Of a DNA stretch of 64,000 bases, positions 42,905-52,273 are shown in pieces (positions within the stretch are counted from its first letter, which is position 1; the number at the start of each line of letters is the position of its first letter). Position numbers and translations under genes: made by a program. Location of the stretch: assembly GCF_900188455.1 (NCBI RefSeq), contig NZ_FZOL01000011.1, positions 124,001 through 188,000 on the forward strand. Direction: 5' to 3'. Under the pieces are notes generated by a model, which had not been told where the DNA came from, searched no databases, and saw only the letters and a program-made list of their open reading frames with translations. The DNA is from Pseudomonas japonica (GTDB lineage Bacteria; Pseudomonadota; Gammaproteobacteria; Pseudomonadales; Pseudomonadaceae).

Positions 42905-43473
42905 ACGTGTGATTCCAGCTTGGCGAGCAGATGCCCGATGCCATTCAGAGGGAGTACATGGTCGGGGCGATGCAGGGCCAGGGCGGCGGCCGGCATGGCC
43001 GAGACCTGGGCCTGGGCCGGGTCCTGGACAATGCTCAGCCCCCCCAGGCGGTTGATCCGCGCCAGCCCGGCGGCGCCATCTTCGTTGGCCCCGGTCAGCA
43101 GCACGCCGGCCAGGGCCGCGCCGTAGGCATCGGCGGCGGACTCGAAGAGGATGTCGATCGAGGGCCGGGAAAAATGCACCCGCTCCTCCTGGCTCAGCGA
43201 CAGGCTGCGATCACGCTCCACCGAGAGGTGATAGCCGGGCCCGGCGACGTAGATCATCCCGGCCTCGATGCTCTCCTTGTCGCGCGCCTCGCGCACCGGA
43301 CGGCGCAGCTTGCGGGCGAAGACATCGGCCAGCTGGCTGTCGTGAGCGTCCGGCAGGTGCAGCACGCAGATCAGCGGGATGGCGAACGCCTTCGGCAGAC
43401 AGCCCATCACCGTCAGCAGCGCGCTGACGCCGCCGGCCGAGGCGCCCATGACGATCGCTTCGATGCGCTTCAT
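42898..43473 (-). CDS. CheB-type protein-glutamate methylesterase domain protein
   Basis: 191 residues containing only the CheB catalytic domain. The catalytic Ser is in IEAIVMGASAGGVSALLTVM (about residue 12), the His in PLICVLHLPDAHDSQLADVF, and the Asp in LLTGANEDGAAGLARINRLG. The N-terminal receiver of classical CheB is absent. The ATG at 43473 overlaps the CheR stop codon (ATGA), so longer upstream readings are rejected. It should remove methyl groups or deamidate. With no chemoreceptor gene nearby, its target may be the linked kinase or a distant receptor; that is open. Confidence 0.9.
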   Translation of the reverse strand: MKRIEAIVMGASAGGVSALLTVMGCLPKAFAIPLICVLHLPDAHDSQLADVFARKLRRPVREARDKESIEAGMIYVAGPGYHLSVERDRSLSLSQEERVHFSRPSIDILFESAADAYGAALAGVLLTGANEDGAAGLARINRLGGLSIVQDPAQAQVSAMPAAALALHRPDHVLPLNGIGHLLAKLESHVC

Positions 43474-44291
43474 AGCTTGCGGTAGATCCGTTCCGGCTTG
43501 ACCAGCGCTTCGAAGCGCTCGGCGTAGGCGGAGAAGTCCAGGGTTTCCTTGCTGCCCAGGACGAGGAAGCCGCGATGACACAGCGACTCGTGAAACAGCC
43601 CGAAGGAGCGGTCCTGGAGGCTCTTGTTGAAATAGATCAGGACGTTGCGGCACGACACCAGCTGCACCTCGGAGAACACGCTGTCGGTGGCCAGGCTGTG
43701 GTCGGCGAAGGTCACGTTGTCACGCAGGCTGCTGTCGAGGATGGCATTGCCGTAGGCGCAGGTGTAGTAGTCGCTGAAGTCGCGGCTGCCGCCGGCGGCG
43801 CTGTAGTTGCGCGCATAGTCGCGCATCGCCTGCATCGAGTAGATGCCCTGCTTGGCCTTCTCCAGCGAAGCCGGGTTGATGTCGGTGGCGTAGATGATGG
43901 TGCGCTCCAGCAGGCCTTCCTCGCGCAGGAGGATGGCCATGGAATACACCTCTTCGCCGGTGCTGCAGCCGGCGATCCAGATCTTGATCGACGGCCAGGT
44001 CTTCAGGTGCGGCACCACCTCCCGGCGCAGGGCGAGGAAGTGGCTGGGGTCGCGAAACATCTCGCTGACCGGGATGGTCAGGTACTGCAGCAGCTGCATG
44101 AACATGCCCGGGTCGTGCAGCACCCGTTCCTGCAGGGCGGTGATCGTGGCGCAGTCGAAGGTGCGCACGGCATGCAGGATGCGGCGCTTGATCGAAGCGC
44201 CGGAGTAGTCGCGAAAGTCGTAGCTGTACTTGAGGTAGATGGCCTCGATCAGCAGGCGGATTTCGATGTCGGTATTGCGCTCGCTAGTCAA
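43470..44291 (-). CDS. CheR-type SAM-dependent protein-glutamate methyltransferase
   Basis: 273 residues from a TTG at 44291. The N-terminal helical domain (IRLLIEAIYLKYSYDFRDYS, ASIKRRILHAV) is followed by the SAM-binding catalytic domain (IWIAGCSTGEEVYSMAILLR, FQLV-type segment VQLVSCRNVLIYFNKSLQDR). TTG is preferred because GGAG stands 5 bp upstream and the start overlaps the kinase stop (TTGA). A GTG at 44315 would add eight residues but has no ribosome site. It forms a pair with CheB immediately downstream. Such kinase-linked CheR/CheB pairs without chemoreceptors occur in several Pseudomonas signalling clusters. Confidence 0.88.
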   Translation of the reverse strand: MTSERNTDIEIRLLIEAIYLKYSYDFRDYSGASIKRRILHAVRTFDCATITALQERVLHDPGMFMQLLQYLTIPVSEMFRDPSHFLALRREVVPHLKTWPSIKIWIAGCSTGEEVYSMAILLREEGLLERTIIYATDINPASLEKAKQGIYSMQAMRDYARNYSAAGGSRDFSDYYTCAYGNAILDSSLRDNVTFADHSLATDSVFSEVQLVSCRNVLIYFNKSLQDRSFGLFHESLCHRGFLVLGSKETLDFSAYAERFEALVKPERIYRKL

Positions 44292-47200
44292 ATTCGCTCC
44301 AGTTGCGGCAGCCACACACGGATCAGGGAAAACAGGCGGTCAAGGTCGATCGGCTTGGCCAGGTAATCGTTGGCGCCGGCCTGCAGGCAGCGCTCCTGAT
44401 CGTCCTTCATCGCCTTGGCGGTGACCGCGATGATCGGCAGCTTGCGCCAGCGCGGATCCTTGCGGATCAGGCGGGTCGCTTCGTAGCCGTCCATCTCCGG
44501 CATCATCACGTCCATCAGCACCAGGTCGATCTCGCTGCCCTGCTCCAGGCGCTCGATGGCTTCGCGGCCGTTGCGCGCGATGTCCACCAGCGCGCCCTTG
44601 TGCTCCAGGGCGCTGGTCAGGGCGAAGATGTTGCGCACGTCGTCGTCCACCAGGAGGATCCTGCGCCCCTCGAAGACCTTGTCGCGGCTGCGCGCGGTCC
44701 TGAGCATGCGCTGTCTTTCGTGGGACAGCGTCGATTCGACTTTGTGCAGGAACAGCGTCACCTCGTCCAGCAGGCGCTCCGGCGAGCGCGCGCCCTTGAT
44801 GATGATCGACCGCGAGTACTTGAGCAGTTCGGCCTCTTCGTCGCGGGTCAGGTTGCGCCCGGTGTAGACGATCACCGGCGGGAAGGACTGGATCTCGTCG
44901 ACGGTCATGCGCTTGAGCAGCTCGTTGCCGAGCATGTCGGGCAGCTTGAAGTCGATCACCATGCAGTCGTAGACAGTGTCGCGCAGCAGTTCCAGGGCCT
45001 GCTGCGCGGTGCCCACGGCAGTGATCTGGATGTCGTCGTCACCGATCAGCAGGGCGATGCTTTCGCGCTGCAGCTCGTCGTCCTCGACCAGGAGAACGTG
45101 CTTGAGCTTCTGCGTCAGCTTCTCTTCGAGGCGGGCGAACACCGACTTCAGTTCGTCGCGGCTGGTGGGCTTGACCACGTAGCCCACCGCGCCCATGTGC
45201 AGGGCGGTCTCGATGCGGTCCTCGACCGAGATCACGTGCACCGGGATGTGCCGCGTGGCGGTCTGCTCCTTCAGGCGTTGCAGCACGGTCAGCCCGGAAT
45301 GGTCGGGCAGGCGCATGTCGAGGAGGATGGCGTCGGGCACGAAGCGCTCGGCCAGCTCGAAACCGTCGTCGGCGGCGTGCGCCACCAGGCAGTTGTAGCC
45401 CAGCTCGTGAGCGAGGTCGAAGAGGATGCGGGCGAAGTTCGGTTCGTCTTCGATCACCAGGATGCAACGGTTGCTGAACGGTGCCTTGTCGCGGTCGTCA
45501 TCGAACGCCGGACGCCGCGTCGGCAGCGGCGCCGGGACGCTCTCCTGGACCGGCGCCGCCGCGGCCAGCCGCGGCAGCGGCAATGGCTGCGGTCGATTCA
45601 ACGGAGCCAGCGGCGCCTGGTCGACGATGGGCTCCCAGGCTTCCGGCAGGCTCAGGCTGAACACGCTGCCCTGCCCTGGCGTGCTGCGCACCTCGATCTG
45701 CCCGCCGAGCAGACGCGCCAGGTCGCGGGAAATCGACAGGCCCAGGCCGGTGCCGCCGTAGCGACGGTTGGTGGTGCCATCGGCCTGGTGGAAGGCCTCG
45801 AAGATGGTCTGCTGCTGGTCGGCGGCGATGCCGATGCCGCTGTCCTGAACATGGAACACCACGCCGCCGGGCTGCTGGGCCAGGGTCAGGCTGACCTGGC
45901 CGTGCTCGGTGAACTTCAGGGCGTTGGACAGCAGGTTCTTGAGAATCTGCTCCAGGCGCTGGCGGTCGGTGTACAGGGTCGCCGGCACCTGGGGTTCGAC
46001 GATCACCTCGAAGCTCAGGCCCTTTTGCGCCGCCAGCGGCTCGAACATCGCCCGCAGGCCGTCGGCCAGGCGTGCGACCTGGGTGGTTTCGGCGCGCACA
46101 TCGAGCTTGCCGGCCTCGACCTTGGCGATATCGAGAATGTCGTTGATCAGGTTGAGCAGGTCGTTGCCGGCGGAATAGATCGACTCGGCGAACTTCACCT
46201 GCTCGGCGCTGAGGTTTTCCTGGGGGTTCTCCGCCAGCAGCTTGGCCAGGATCAGCGAGCTGTTCAGCGGCGTGCGCAGCTCGTGGGACATGTTGGCGAG
46301 AAATTCCGACTTGTACTTGCTGGAGCGCTGCAGTTCTTCGGCGCGCTCCTGCAACTGCACCTGGGCCTCGTTGAGCTCGGTGTTCTTGTAGTCCAGGGCG
46401 TCGCGCTGCGAGGCCAGGGCCTCGGTACGCTCGGCCAGCTGTTCGTTGGTCTGCTCCAGTTCCGCGCGCTGGGTCTCCAGGTGGGCCTGGGACTCCTTGA
46501 GCACCCGCGACTGTTCTTCCAGTTCCTCGTTGGCGGTCTTCAGCTCTTCCTGCTGCACCTGCAACTCTTCGTTGAGCTGCTGGGTCTGCGCCAGCACTTC
46601 CTGCAGGCGCTGGCGGTAGCGCGCGCTTTCGATGGAAGTGCCGAGGTTGCCGGCGACGCGTTCGAGCAGTTCGCTGTCGCGCTCGGCCAGCGGCCGCAGG
46701 AAGCCCAGTTCGAGCACCCCGTTGATCTGCCCGTCGTTGGTCGCCGGCATCAGTATCACGCTGCGCGGCAGGCCCTCGCCGAGGCCGGAACTGACCTTGA
46801 AGTAATCTTCCGGCACGTTGTCGAGGGTCAGCAGGCGATTCTGCGCCAGGGCCTGGCCAACCAGGCCTTCATTGGGCGCGATGATCTGCTCGCGCCCCTC
46901 CTGCTCGCGGGAGAAGCCATAGCTGGCGACCCGGTGCAGGTTGTCCTGTTCGTCACGCACGTAGAGCGCCGCGACCACGCTGCCGAGGTAGTTGGAAAAG
47001 AACTGCAGGATGTTGTGGCCCAGGGTCGGCAGCGTCTGCTGGCCCAGCACCCGCTCGGCCAGCTGGGTCTGCCCGCCGCGGATCCACGCCTGTTGCTGCA
47101 GGCCCTCGGTGGCGCGCTCCTGGGCTTCGATATTGGCCTGGTAGCTGCGCGACAGGTTGAGCAGATCGCGGCGGCCGACCCAGGCCAGCAGGCCACTGAC

Positions 47201-47803
47201 GACGATCACGAGCAACAGGTACAGCGAGATCGACACCCAGGTGGTGGTGCTCACCTCCTCGTTGCGCTTGGCCCGCAGTTGCTGTTCCAGGCTGACGAAG
47301 TCCTCGTATTCCTTGCGGATCTGGTCGGTCAGGCGCTTGCCGCGGCCGGCCTCGACATCGGAGCGGTAGTCGCCGCCGGTGCGGCGCAGCACAATCATTT
47401 CCCGGCCGAATTCGTTCCATTCGGCCTGCAGGGCATCGAGGCGTTCGAGGCGGTCGATCTGCGTCGGGTTGTCGGCGACCAGTTCGCGCAGGGTTTCCAT
47501 CTGCGCCTTGATCCGCGGCCGGGCCAGCTCGTACGGATCGAGGAAATGCTCCTCGCCGGTGAGCAGGTAGCCGCGCATGCCGGTTTCCTTGTCGATGGAC
47601 AGCTTGAGCGATTCGTTGGCGTTGTTGATCACGCGGTCGGTATGCCCGACCCACTGGATGACCGAGAGCAGGTACGCGATCACCGCGATGAACACCACGG
47701 CACTCAGCAGCCCCACTCCCAGGGGCAGACTGACGTTGCGTACCAGCAGCTTCTGGAAGCGCTGCTGATCGACTGCGTTTGACTGATTCATCTGTTGGTC
47801 CAT
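44288..47803 (-). CDS. hybrid sensor histidine kinase with CHASE3, GAF and three receivers
   Basis: 1171 residues. Transmembrane helix 1 (GVGLLSAVVFIAVIAYLL), CHASE3-type periplasmic sensor (DTRVIN-like start; ETGMRGYLLTGEEHFLDPYE), transmembrane helix 2 (SLYLLLVIVVSGLLAWV), GAF domain (ALYVRDEQDNLHRVASYGFS, GVLELGFLRPLAERDSELLE), long coiled coil rich in EELK/EELE, HisKA (FLANMSHELRTPLNSSLILA), HATPase (QILKNLLSNALKFTEHGQVS, GGTGLGLSISRDLARLLGG). Then come three receivers with acceptor Asp in AILLDMRLPDHSG, CMVIDFKLPDMLG and LVLMDVMMPEMDG. The start at 47803 is the first ATG; a second at 47791 has a slightly better ribosome site. It is the first and largest gene of the leftward signalling operon. 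The signal is not known. Confidence 0.9.
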   Translation of the reverse strand: MDQQMNQSNAVDQQRFQKLLVRNVSLPLGVGLLSAVVFIAVIAYLLSVIQWVGHTDRVINNANESLKLSIDKETGMRGYLLTGEEHFLDPYELARPRIKAQMETLRELVADNPTQIDRLERLDALQAEWNEFGREMIVLRRTGGDYRSDVEAGRGKRLTDQIRKEYEDFVSLEQQLRAKRNEEVSTTTWVSISLYLLLVIVVSGLLAWVGRRDLLNLSRSYQANIEAQERATEGLQQQAWIRGGQTQLAERVLGQQTLPTLGHNILQFFSNYLGSVVAALYVRDEQDNLHRVASYGFSREQEGREQIIAPNEGLVGQALAQNRLLTLDNVPEDYFKVSSGLGEGLPRSVILMPATNDGQINGVLELGFLRPLAERDSELLERVAGNLGTSIESARYRQRLQEVLAQTQQLNEELQVQQEELKTANEELEEQSRVLKESQAHLETQRAELEQTNEQLAERTEALASQRDALDYKNTELNEAQVQLQERAEELQRSSKYKSEFLANMSHELRTPLNSSLILAKLLAENPQENLSAEQVKFAESIYSAGNDLLNLINDILDIAKVEAGKLDVRAETTQVARLADGLRAMFEPLAAQKGLSFEVIVEPQVPATLYTDRQRLEQILKNLLSNALKFTEHGQVSLTLAQQPGGVVFHVQDSGIGIAADQQQTIFEAFHQADGTTNRRYGGTGLGLSISRDLARLLGGQIEVRSTPGQGSVFSLSLPEAWEPIVDQAPLAPLNRPQPLPLPRLAAAAPVQESVPAPLPTRRPAFDDDRDKAPFSNRCILVIEDEPNFARILFDLAHELGYNCLVAHAADDGFELAERFVPDAILLDMRLPDHSGLTVLQRLKEQTATRHIPVHVISVEDRIETALHMGAVGYVVKPTSRDELKSVFARLEEKLTQKLKHVLLVEDDELQRESIALLIGDDDIQITAVGTAQQALELLRDTVYDCMVIDFKLPDMLGNELLKRMTVDEIQSFPPVIVYTGRNLTRDEEAELLKYSRSIIIKGARSPERLLDEVTLFLHKVESTLSHERQRMLRTARSRDKVFEGRRILLVDDDVRNIFALTSALEHKGALVDIARNGREAIERLEQGSEIDLVLMDVMMPEMDGYEATRLIRKDPRWRKLPIIAVTAKAMKDDQERCLQAGANDYLAKPIDLDRLFSLIRVWLPQLERI

Positions 47804-48003
47804 GCGGCACAGTGGCAGTTGTTGTCCCAGTCTATCCGTCTTCGCGGCTTGCGACAGGGCATAAAGCCAGTATTTGAGGCATGACGTGCGCATTCGTTCC
47901 ATGCATCATCGCCGGCCGCTATGCTGCATGCGTCGAAACCGGGGAACTTCCGCCGGTGTGTTGCTTACAGAGCTAGTACTCATTACTGCCGCAGGAGTCA
48001 CCC

Positions 48004-48360
48004 ATGCCCGCCACCTTCCCGCTTCTGGTCGTCGAAGACGACAACATCGTGCGCATGCTGATGGTCGATGTTCTTCAGGAACTGGGATACGAGGTCAGGG
48101 AAGCCGGGGATGGGGAAGAAGCCCTGGCCTTGCTGGGTGACCCGCAACAGCATTTCGCCCTGATGCTGACCGATATCGGCCTGCCCGGCATGGACGGCAA
48201 GGAACTGGCACGGCAGACCCGCGAACTGCGCCCGCTGTTGCCGATCCTGTTCGCCAGCGGATATGGACAGAGCCTCGAAGTGCCCGAGGGCATGCACCTG
48301 ATCAGCAAGCCGTTCAGCATCGATCAGTTGCGCGAGAAGATGAGGGGGATTTTGGGGTGA
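48004..48360 (+). CDS. single-domain response regulator
   Basis: 118 residues. It has the receiver motifs: LLVVEDDNIVRMLMVDVLQE (acidic pocket), phospho-Asp in LMLTDIGLPGMDGKELARQT, switch residue in ILFASGYGQSLEV, Lys in LISKPFSIDQLREKMRG. No output domain. It is divergent from the hybrid kinase; the 200-bp gap between them should hold both promoters. AGGAG stands 8 bp before the ATG. It is likely to accept phosphate from the neighbouring hybrid kinase. Confidence 0.92.
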   Translation: MPATFPLLVVEDDNIVRMLMVDVLQELGYEVREAGDGEEALALLGDPQQHFALMLTDIGLPGMDGKELARQTRELRPLLPILFASGYGQSLEVPEGMHLISKPFSIDQLREKMRGILG

Positions 48361-48474
48361 GGTTGTCTTTAGAGGTGTAGGGCCTTGAGATCCAGCAGTG
48401 CATGATGTGCACCGCCCCTCCCCTGCCACCACAAAACCACCACCACACCCTAATGTCGACCAGTTAAGCCAATT

Positions 48475-48573
48475 GGGGCTGCTTTGCAGCCCTTCGCGAG
48501 CAAGCTCGCTCCCACAAGGTGCGCGCAATCCTGTGGGAGCGAGCTTGCTCGCGAAGGGCCGCAACGCGGCCCC
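48475..48573. repeat. REP palindrome (GTGGGAGCGAGCTTGCTCGCG type)
   Basis: GGGGCTGCTTTGCAGCCCTT and CGCGAGCAAGCTCGCTCCCAC pair with GTGGGAGCGAGCTTGCTCGC and GAAGGGCCGCAACGCGGCCCC. It lies in the 589-bp gap between the receiver gene and glgA. The rest of that gap (48574-48949) shows no gene, only a possible stress promoter. Confidence 0.8.
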
Positions 48574-48714
48574 AGAACGCTAACTGGCCAGCATTAACCC
48601 ACCACCCTGTCTTCAGACTGAAACATGACCAACGGGTCATACTTTTATTCCTTCCTCTCCTACACTCATCAATCCTGTCTGCAATCGGCCCGCGAGCCGG
48701 GTTCGAAAAACTTT

Positions 48715-48742
48715 GAACCTTCCGTGAGCCCGCTCAGTCAGG
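48715..48742 (+). promoter_or_regulatory. possible AlgU (sigma-E type) promoter upstream of glgA
   Basis: GAACCT (48715-48720), 17-bp spacer, TCAGG (48738-48742), loosely matching the GAACTT-N16/17-TCtgA promoter class. It would suit an osmotic-stress trehalose operon, but the match is partial and it lies about 210 bp from the start codon. Confidence 0.25.
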
Positions 48743-48949
48743 AACTAAGAAGTAGGTCATCGTTTCCGGCATTCCCGGGCGCGGCCAGCCCATCCCTACA
48801 CTTCGTCACCTCGTCAACGGCAGGAGCGCCGTCTGGCGCAGCGCTTGCACGGGTCATGGGGACGCAACATCGCACAACAGAAGAGAGCACACCGCACAGG
48901 CATCGCATTCGGGCGCATCGCCCAAAGAACAAGGGACGGAGAGAAGTTA

Positions 48950-50506
48950 ATGATCAGTGCCGCTGTCGAACCGCATTTCGAGCTGAACCCAGACAACAGC
49001 GCCCCCGTGGGCAGCGATATCGCCGCCACCGGCCGTGGCTTCGTTGGCGATAACAGGCAGAACCGGCACAAACGCAAGGTCTTGTTCGTCACTTCGGAAA
49101 TCGCCGACCTGGTCAAGACCGGCGGCCTGGGCGACGTCTCCGCCGCCCTGCCACGGGCCCTGCGCCATCTGCACGATGTCCGCGTGCTGATCCCCGGCTA
49201 CCCGCAGGTGATGGACAGCGACTACCCGATCCACGTGGTCGGCGAACTCGGCGGCCATGCCGCCCTGCCCCCCTGCCGCATCGGCCGCATGGACCTGCCC
49301 GACGGCCTGGTCATCTACGTGCTGATCTGCCCCGAACTGTACCAGCGCGAAGGCACCCCCTACGGTGCCAACAACGGCCGCGACTGGCCCGACAACCACA
49401 TCCGCTTCGCCCGCCTGGGCCTGGCCGCCGCGGAGATCGCCGCCGGCGAAGGCATGGTCCACTGGACTCCGGACCTGATCCACGCCCACGACTGGCCCGC
49501 CGGCCTGGCCCCGGCCTACATGCACTGGCGCGGACTGCGCACGCCGACCCTGTTCACCATCCACAACCTCGCCTACCAGGGCGTGGTCAGCCTGGCCTGC
49601 TGCCCGGAACTGGCGATCCCCGAGCACGCCCTGCAGCAGGAAGGCATGGAGTTCTACGGCAAGCTGTCGTTCCTCAAGGCCGGCCTGGCCTACTCCAGCC
49701 ACATCACCACGGTCAGCGCCACCTACGCCCGCGAGATCACCACCCCGACGTTCGGCTGCGGCCTCGACGGTTTCCTCGCCAGCAAGGCCCAGCAAGGCCT
49801 GCTCAGCGGCATCCCGAACGGCATCGACGAGAGCTGGAACTCGGCCACCGACAGCTACCTGCAACACCGTTTCGGCCTCAACGACTGGGACGGCAAGGCC
49901 GCCAACAGCGCCGAGGTACGCGCCCTGTTCGGCCTGGAAGCGTCGAGCGGGCCGCTGTTCGCCGTGGTCTCGCGGCTGGTCTACCAGAAGGGCCTGGACC
50001 TGACCCTCGGTGTCGCCGACTACATCGTCCGCCAGGGCGGGCAGATCTGCGTGATCGGCCGCGGCGAGCCGGAGGAAGAACAGGCCATGCGCGAGCTGGC
50101 CCTGCGTTATCCGGGCCGGGTCGGGGTGCGCATCGGCTTCAACGAGACCGACGCCCGGCGCATGTTCGCCGGCAGCGACTTCCTGCTCATGCCTTCGCGC
50201 TACGAGCCCTGCGGGCTGAGCCAGATGTATGCGCAGCGCTTCGGCTCGCTGCCGGTGGCGCGCAATACCGGCGGCCTGGCCGACACCATCGAGAACGGCG
50301 TGACCGGTTTCCTCTTCGACGAATCCACCGTGGACAGCTACCGCGAAGCGCTGCAACGGGCGTTCTACGTCTACGAGAAGAAAGACCTGCTCAACGCCAT
50401 GCGCTGCCTGGCCATGACCCAGCCCTTCAACTGGTGCCAGGCGGTGGAACCCTACGCCCGGCTGTACGAGGAACTGGTCGAACGCGCCATGTGCATGGGG
50501 GGGTGA
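48950..50506 (+). CDS. glgA: glycogen synthase (GT5)
   Basis: 518 residues. After a variable about 40-residue lead the catalytic region starts KVLFVTSEIADLVKTGGLGD, containing the KTGGLGDV ADP-glucose motif. It continues with IHAHDWPAGLAPAYMHW, TLFTIHNLAYQGVVSLA, and the second-half donor site PSRYEPCGLSQMYAQRFGSL followed by ARNTGGLADTIENGVTG. It adds glucose from ADP-glucose to alpha-1,4-glucan in the cytosol. First gene of a tight operon; the treZ start follows its stop by 3 bp. GGAGAG lies 7 bp before the ATG. The lead is longer than in enterobacterial GlgA, as is common in Pseudomonas. Confidence 0.95.
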   Translation: MISAAVEPHFELNPDNSAPVGSDIAATGRGFVGDNRQNRHKRKVLFVTSEIADLVKTGGLGDVSAALPRALRHLHDVRVLIPGYPQVMDSDYPIHVVGELGGHAALPPCRIGRMDLPDGLVIYVLICPELYQREGTPYGANNGRDWPDNHIRFARLGLAAAEIAAGEGMVHWTPDLIHAHDWPAGLAPAYMHWRGLRTPTLFTIHNLAYQGVVSLACCPELAIPEHALQQEGMEFYGKLSFLKAGLAYSSHITTVSATYAREITTPTFGCGLDGFLASKAQQGLLSGIPNGIDESWNSATDSYLQHRFGLNDWDGKAANSAEVRALFGLEASSGPLFAVVSRLVYQKGLDLTLGVADYIVRQGGQICVIGRGEPEEEQAMRELALRYPGRVGVRIGFNETDARRMFAGSDFLLMPSRYEPCGLSQMYAQRFGSLPVARNTGGLADTIENGVTGFLFDESTVDSYREALQRAFYVYEKKDLLNAMRCLAMTQPFNWCQAVEPYARLYEELVERAMCMGG

Positions 50507-50509
50507 GCC

Positions 50510-52273
50510 ATGGCGGCACTGCCCCTGCGTTTCAGCCACGGGGCGCTGGTCGAGGATGGCCAGCGCACCCGCTTCGCCCTGTGGGCGCCGGATGCCCGCG
50601 GCGTCGAACTCGAACTGGACGGCGCCAGCTTCGCCATGGCCCCCGAGGCCGACGGCTGGTTCCGTCTCAACCGGCGCTGCCCGCTCGGCGCCCTGTATCG
50701 CTACCGCATCGATGGCGAGCTGTCGGTGCCGGACCCCGCCTCGCGCTTCCAGCCCCAGGGCGTGCACGGCCCCAGCCAGGTGCGCGCGCCGCAGCGCTAC
50801 CCCTGGCGCAACGACTCATGGCGCGGGCGGCCCTGGCGCGAGGCGGTGATCCAGGAGCTGCATGTCGGCCTGCTCGGTGGCTATGCCGGGGTCATGGCCG
50901 AGCTGCCGCGCCTGGCGGAGCTGGGCATCACCGCCATCGAACTGATGCCGATCAACCAGTTTCCCGGCGAGCGCAACTGGGGCTATGACGGCGTCCTGCC
51001 CTTCGCCCCGCAGCACAGCTACGGCACGCCGGAAGCGCTGATGGCGCTGATCGACCGGGCTCACGACCTCGGCCTGATGGTCCTGCTCGACGTGGTCTAC
51101 AACCACTTCGGCCCGGACGGCAACTACCTGCACCACTATGCCCGGGGCTTCTTTCGCGAGGACCGGCAGACGCCCTGGGGCGCCGCCATCGACTTTCGTC
51201 GCGCCGAGGTCCGTGACTTCTTCATCGAGAATGCCCTGATGTGGCTCAGCGACTACCGCTTCGACGGCCTGCGCCTGGATGCGGTGCACGCCATCGACGA
51301 CCCGGGCTTTCTCCGTGCACTGTCCAGCGCCGTGCGCCAGCACTGCGCCGAGCACCGTCACTGCTGGCTGGTCCTGGAGAACGAGGCCAACCAGGCGCAC
51401 CTGCTGGAACAGGCGTTCGACGGGCAATGGAACGACGACGGCCACAACACCCTGCACGTCATGCTCACCGACGAGCGCGAAGGCTATTACGCCGACTTCC
51501 AGCAACCCGCGGCGCGCCTGGCCCGCTGCCTGGGCGAGGGCTTCGTCTACCAGGGCGAGACCAGCCACCTCGGTACAGCGCGCGGCGAGCCCAGCGCGCA
51601 CCTGCCGCCCAGCGCCTTCGTGCTGTTCCTGCAGAACCACGACCAGACCGGCAACCGCGCCTTCGGCGAACGCCTGCCGCGGCTCTGCTCGCCCCAGGCC
51701 CTGCGCGCGGCGACCACCCTGGTGCTGCTGGCACCGATGATCCCGCTGCTGTTCATGGCTGACGAATGGGCCTGCGAGCAGCCCTTCCTGTTCTTCACCG
51801 ACCACCACGACGCCCTCGCCGATGCCGTGCGCGAAGGCCGCCGCGCCGAGTTCAGGGGCTTCGCCGCCTTCGCCGATGCGCGGCAGCGCGAACGCATCCC
51901 CGACCCCAACGCCCTGCACAGCTTTCTCGACTCGCGGCCAGGGCGCAACGCCCATAGCGCCAGGCACGAGGCGTTCTACCGGCAGCTCCTGCAACTGCGC
52001 CGCGAACACATCGTTCCGCGCCTGGACGGCAGCCGCGCCCTCGGTGCCGAAGTCATCGGCGACAAGGCGGTCAGCGCGCGCTGGCGCCTGGGCGATGACA
52101 GCGAGCTGCGCATCGATCTCAACCTCGGCGCGGCAGCGGTGCACTCGCCGCTGCCGGACAGTCATCGAACGCTGTTTTACTGCACTGAAGCAGTGCAACA
52201 ACCCGGCACGCTGCACCCGTACAGCGCCCTGGTCAGCCTGAGTCCAACCCGCGCGGCGGAGCCTGCCCCATGA
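50510..52273 (+). CDS. treZ: malto-oligosyltrehalose trehalohydrolase (GH13)
   Basis: 587 residues, full length. It has an N-terminal carbohydrate-binding-like domain (TRFALWAPDARGVELELDGA) and a GH13 barrel: AVIQELHVGLLGGYAGVMAE, VLLDVVYNHFGPDGNYLHHY, nucleophile Asp in FDGLRLDAVHAIDDPGFLRA, acid/base Glu in CWLVLENEANQAHLLEQAFD, and FLQNHDQTGNRAFGERLPRL. It releases trehalose from maltooligosyl-trehalose made by TreY, encoded two genes downstream. The stop overlaps the malQ start by 4 bp (ATGA), so translation is coupled. Confidence 0.95.
   Translation: MAALPLRFSHGALVEDGQRTRFALWAPDARGVELELDGASFAMAPEADGWFRLNRRCPLGALYRYRIDGELSVPDPASRFQPQGVHGPSQVRAPQRYPWRNDSWRGRPWREAVIQELHVGLLGGYAGVMAELPRLAELGITAIELMPINQFPGERNWGYDGVLPFAPQHSYGTPEALMALIDRAHDLGLMVLLDVVYNHFGPDGNYLHHYARGFFREDRQTPWGAAIDFRRAEVRDFFIENALMWLSDYRFDGLRLDAVHAIDDPGFLRALSSAVRQHCAEHRHCWLVLENEANQAHLLEQAFDGQWNDDGHNTLHVMLTDEREGYYADFQQPAARLARCLGEGFVYQGETSHLGTARGEPSAHLPPSAFVLFLQNHDQTGNRAFGERLPRLCSPQALRAATTLVLLAPMIPLLFMADEWACEQPFLFFTDHHDALADAVREGRRAEFRGFAAFADARQRERIPDPNALHSFLDSRPGRNAHSARHEAFYRQLLQLRREHIVPRLDGSRALGAEVIGDKAVSARWRLGDDSELRIDLNLGAAAVHSPLPDSHRTLFYCTEAVQQPGTLHPYSALVSLSPTRAAEPAP

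Noticed and set aside
44303..47782. 1159-codon plus-strand open frame opposite the hybrid kinase
   Set aside because: Antisense shadow; the minus-strand kinase has every expected motif.
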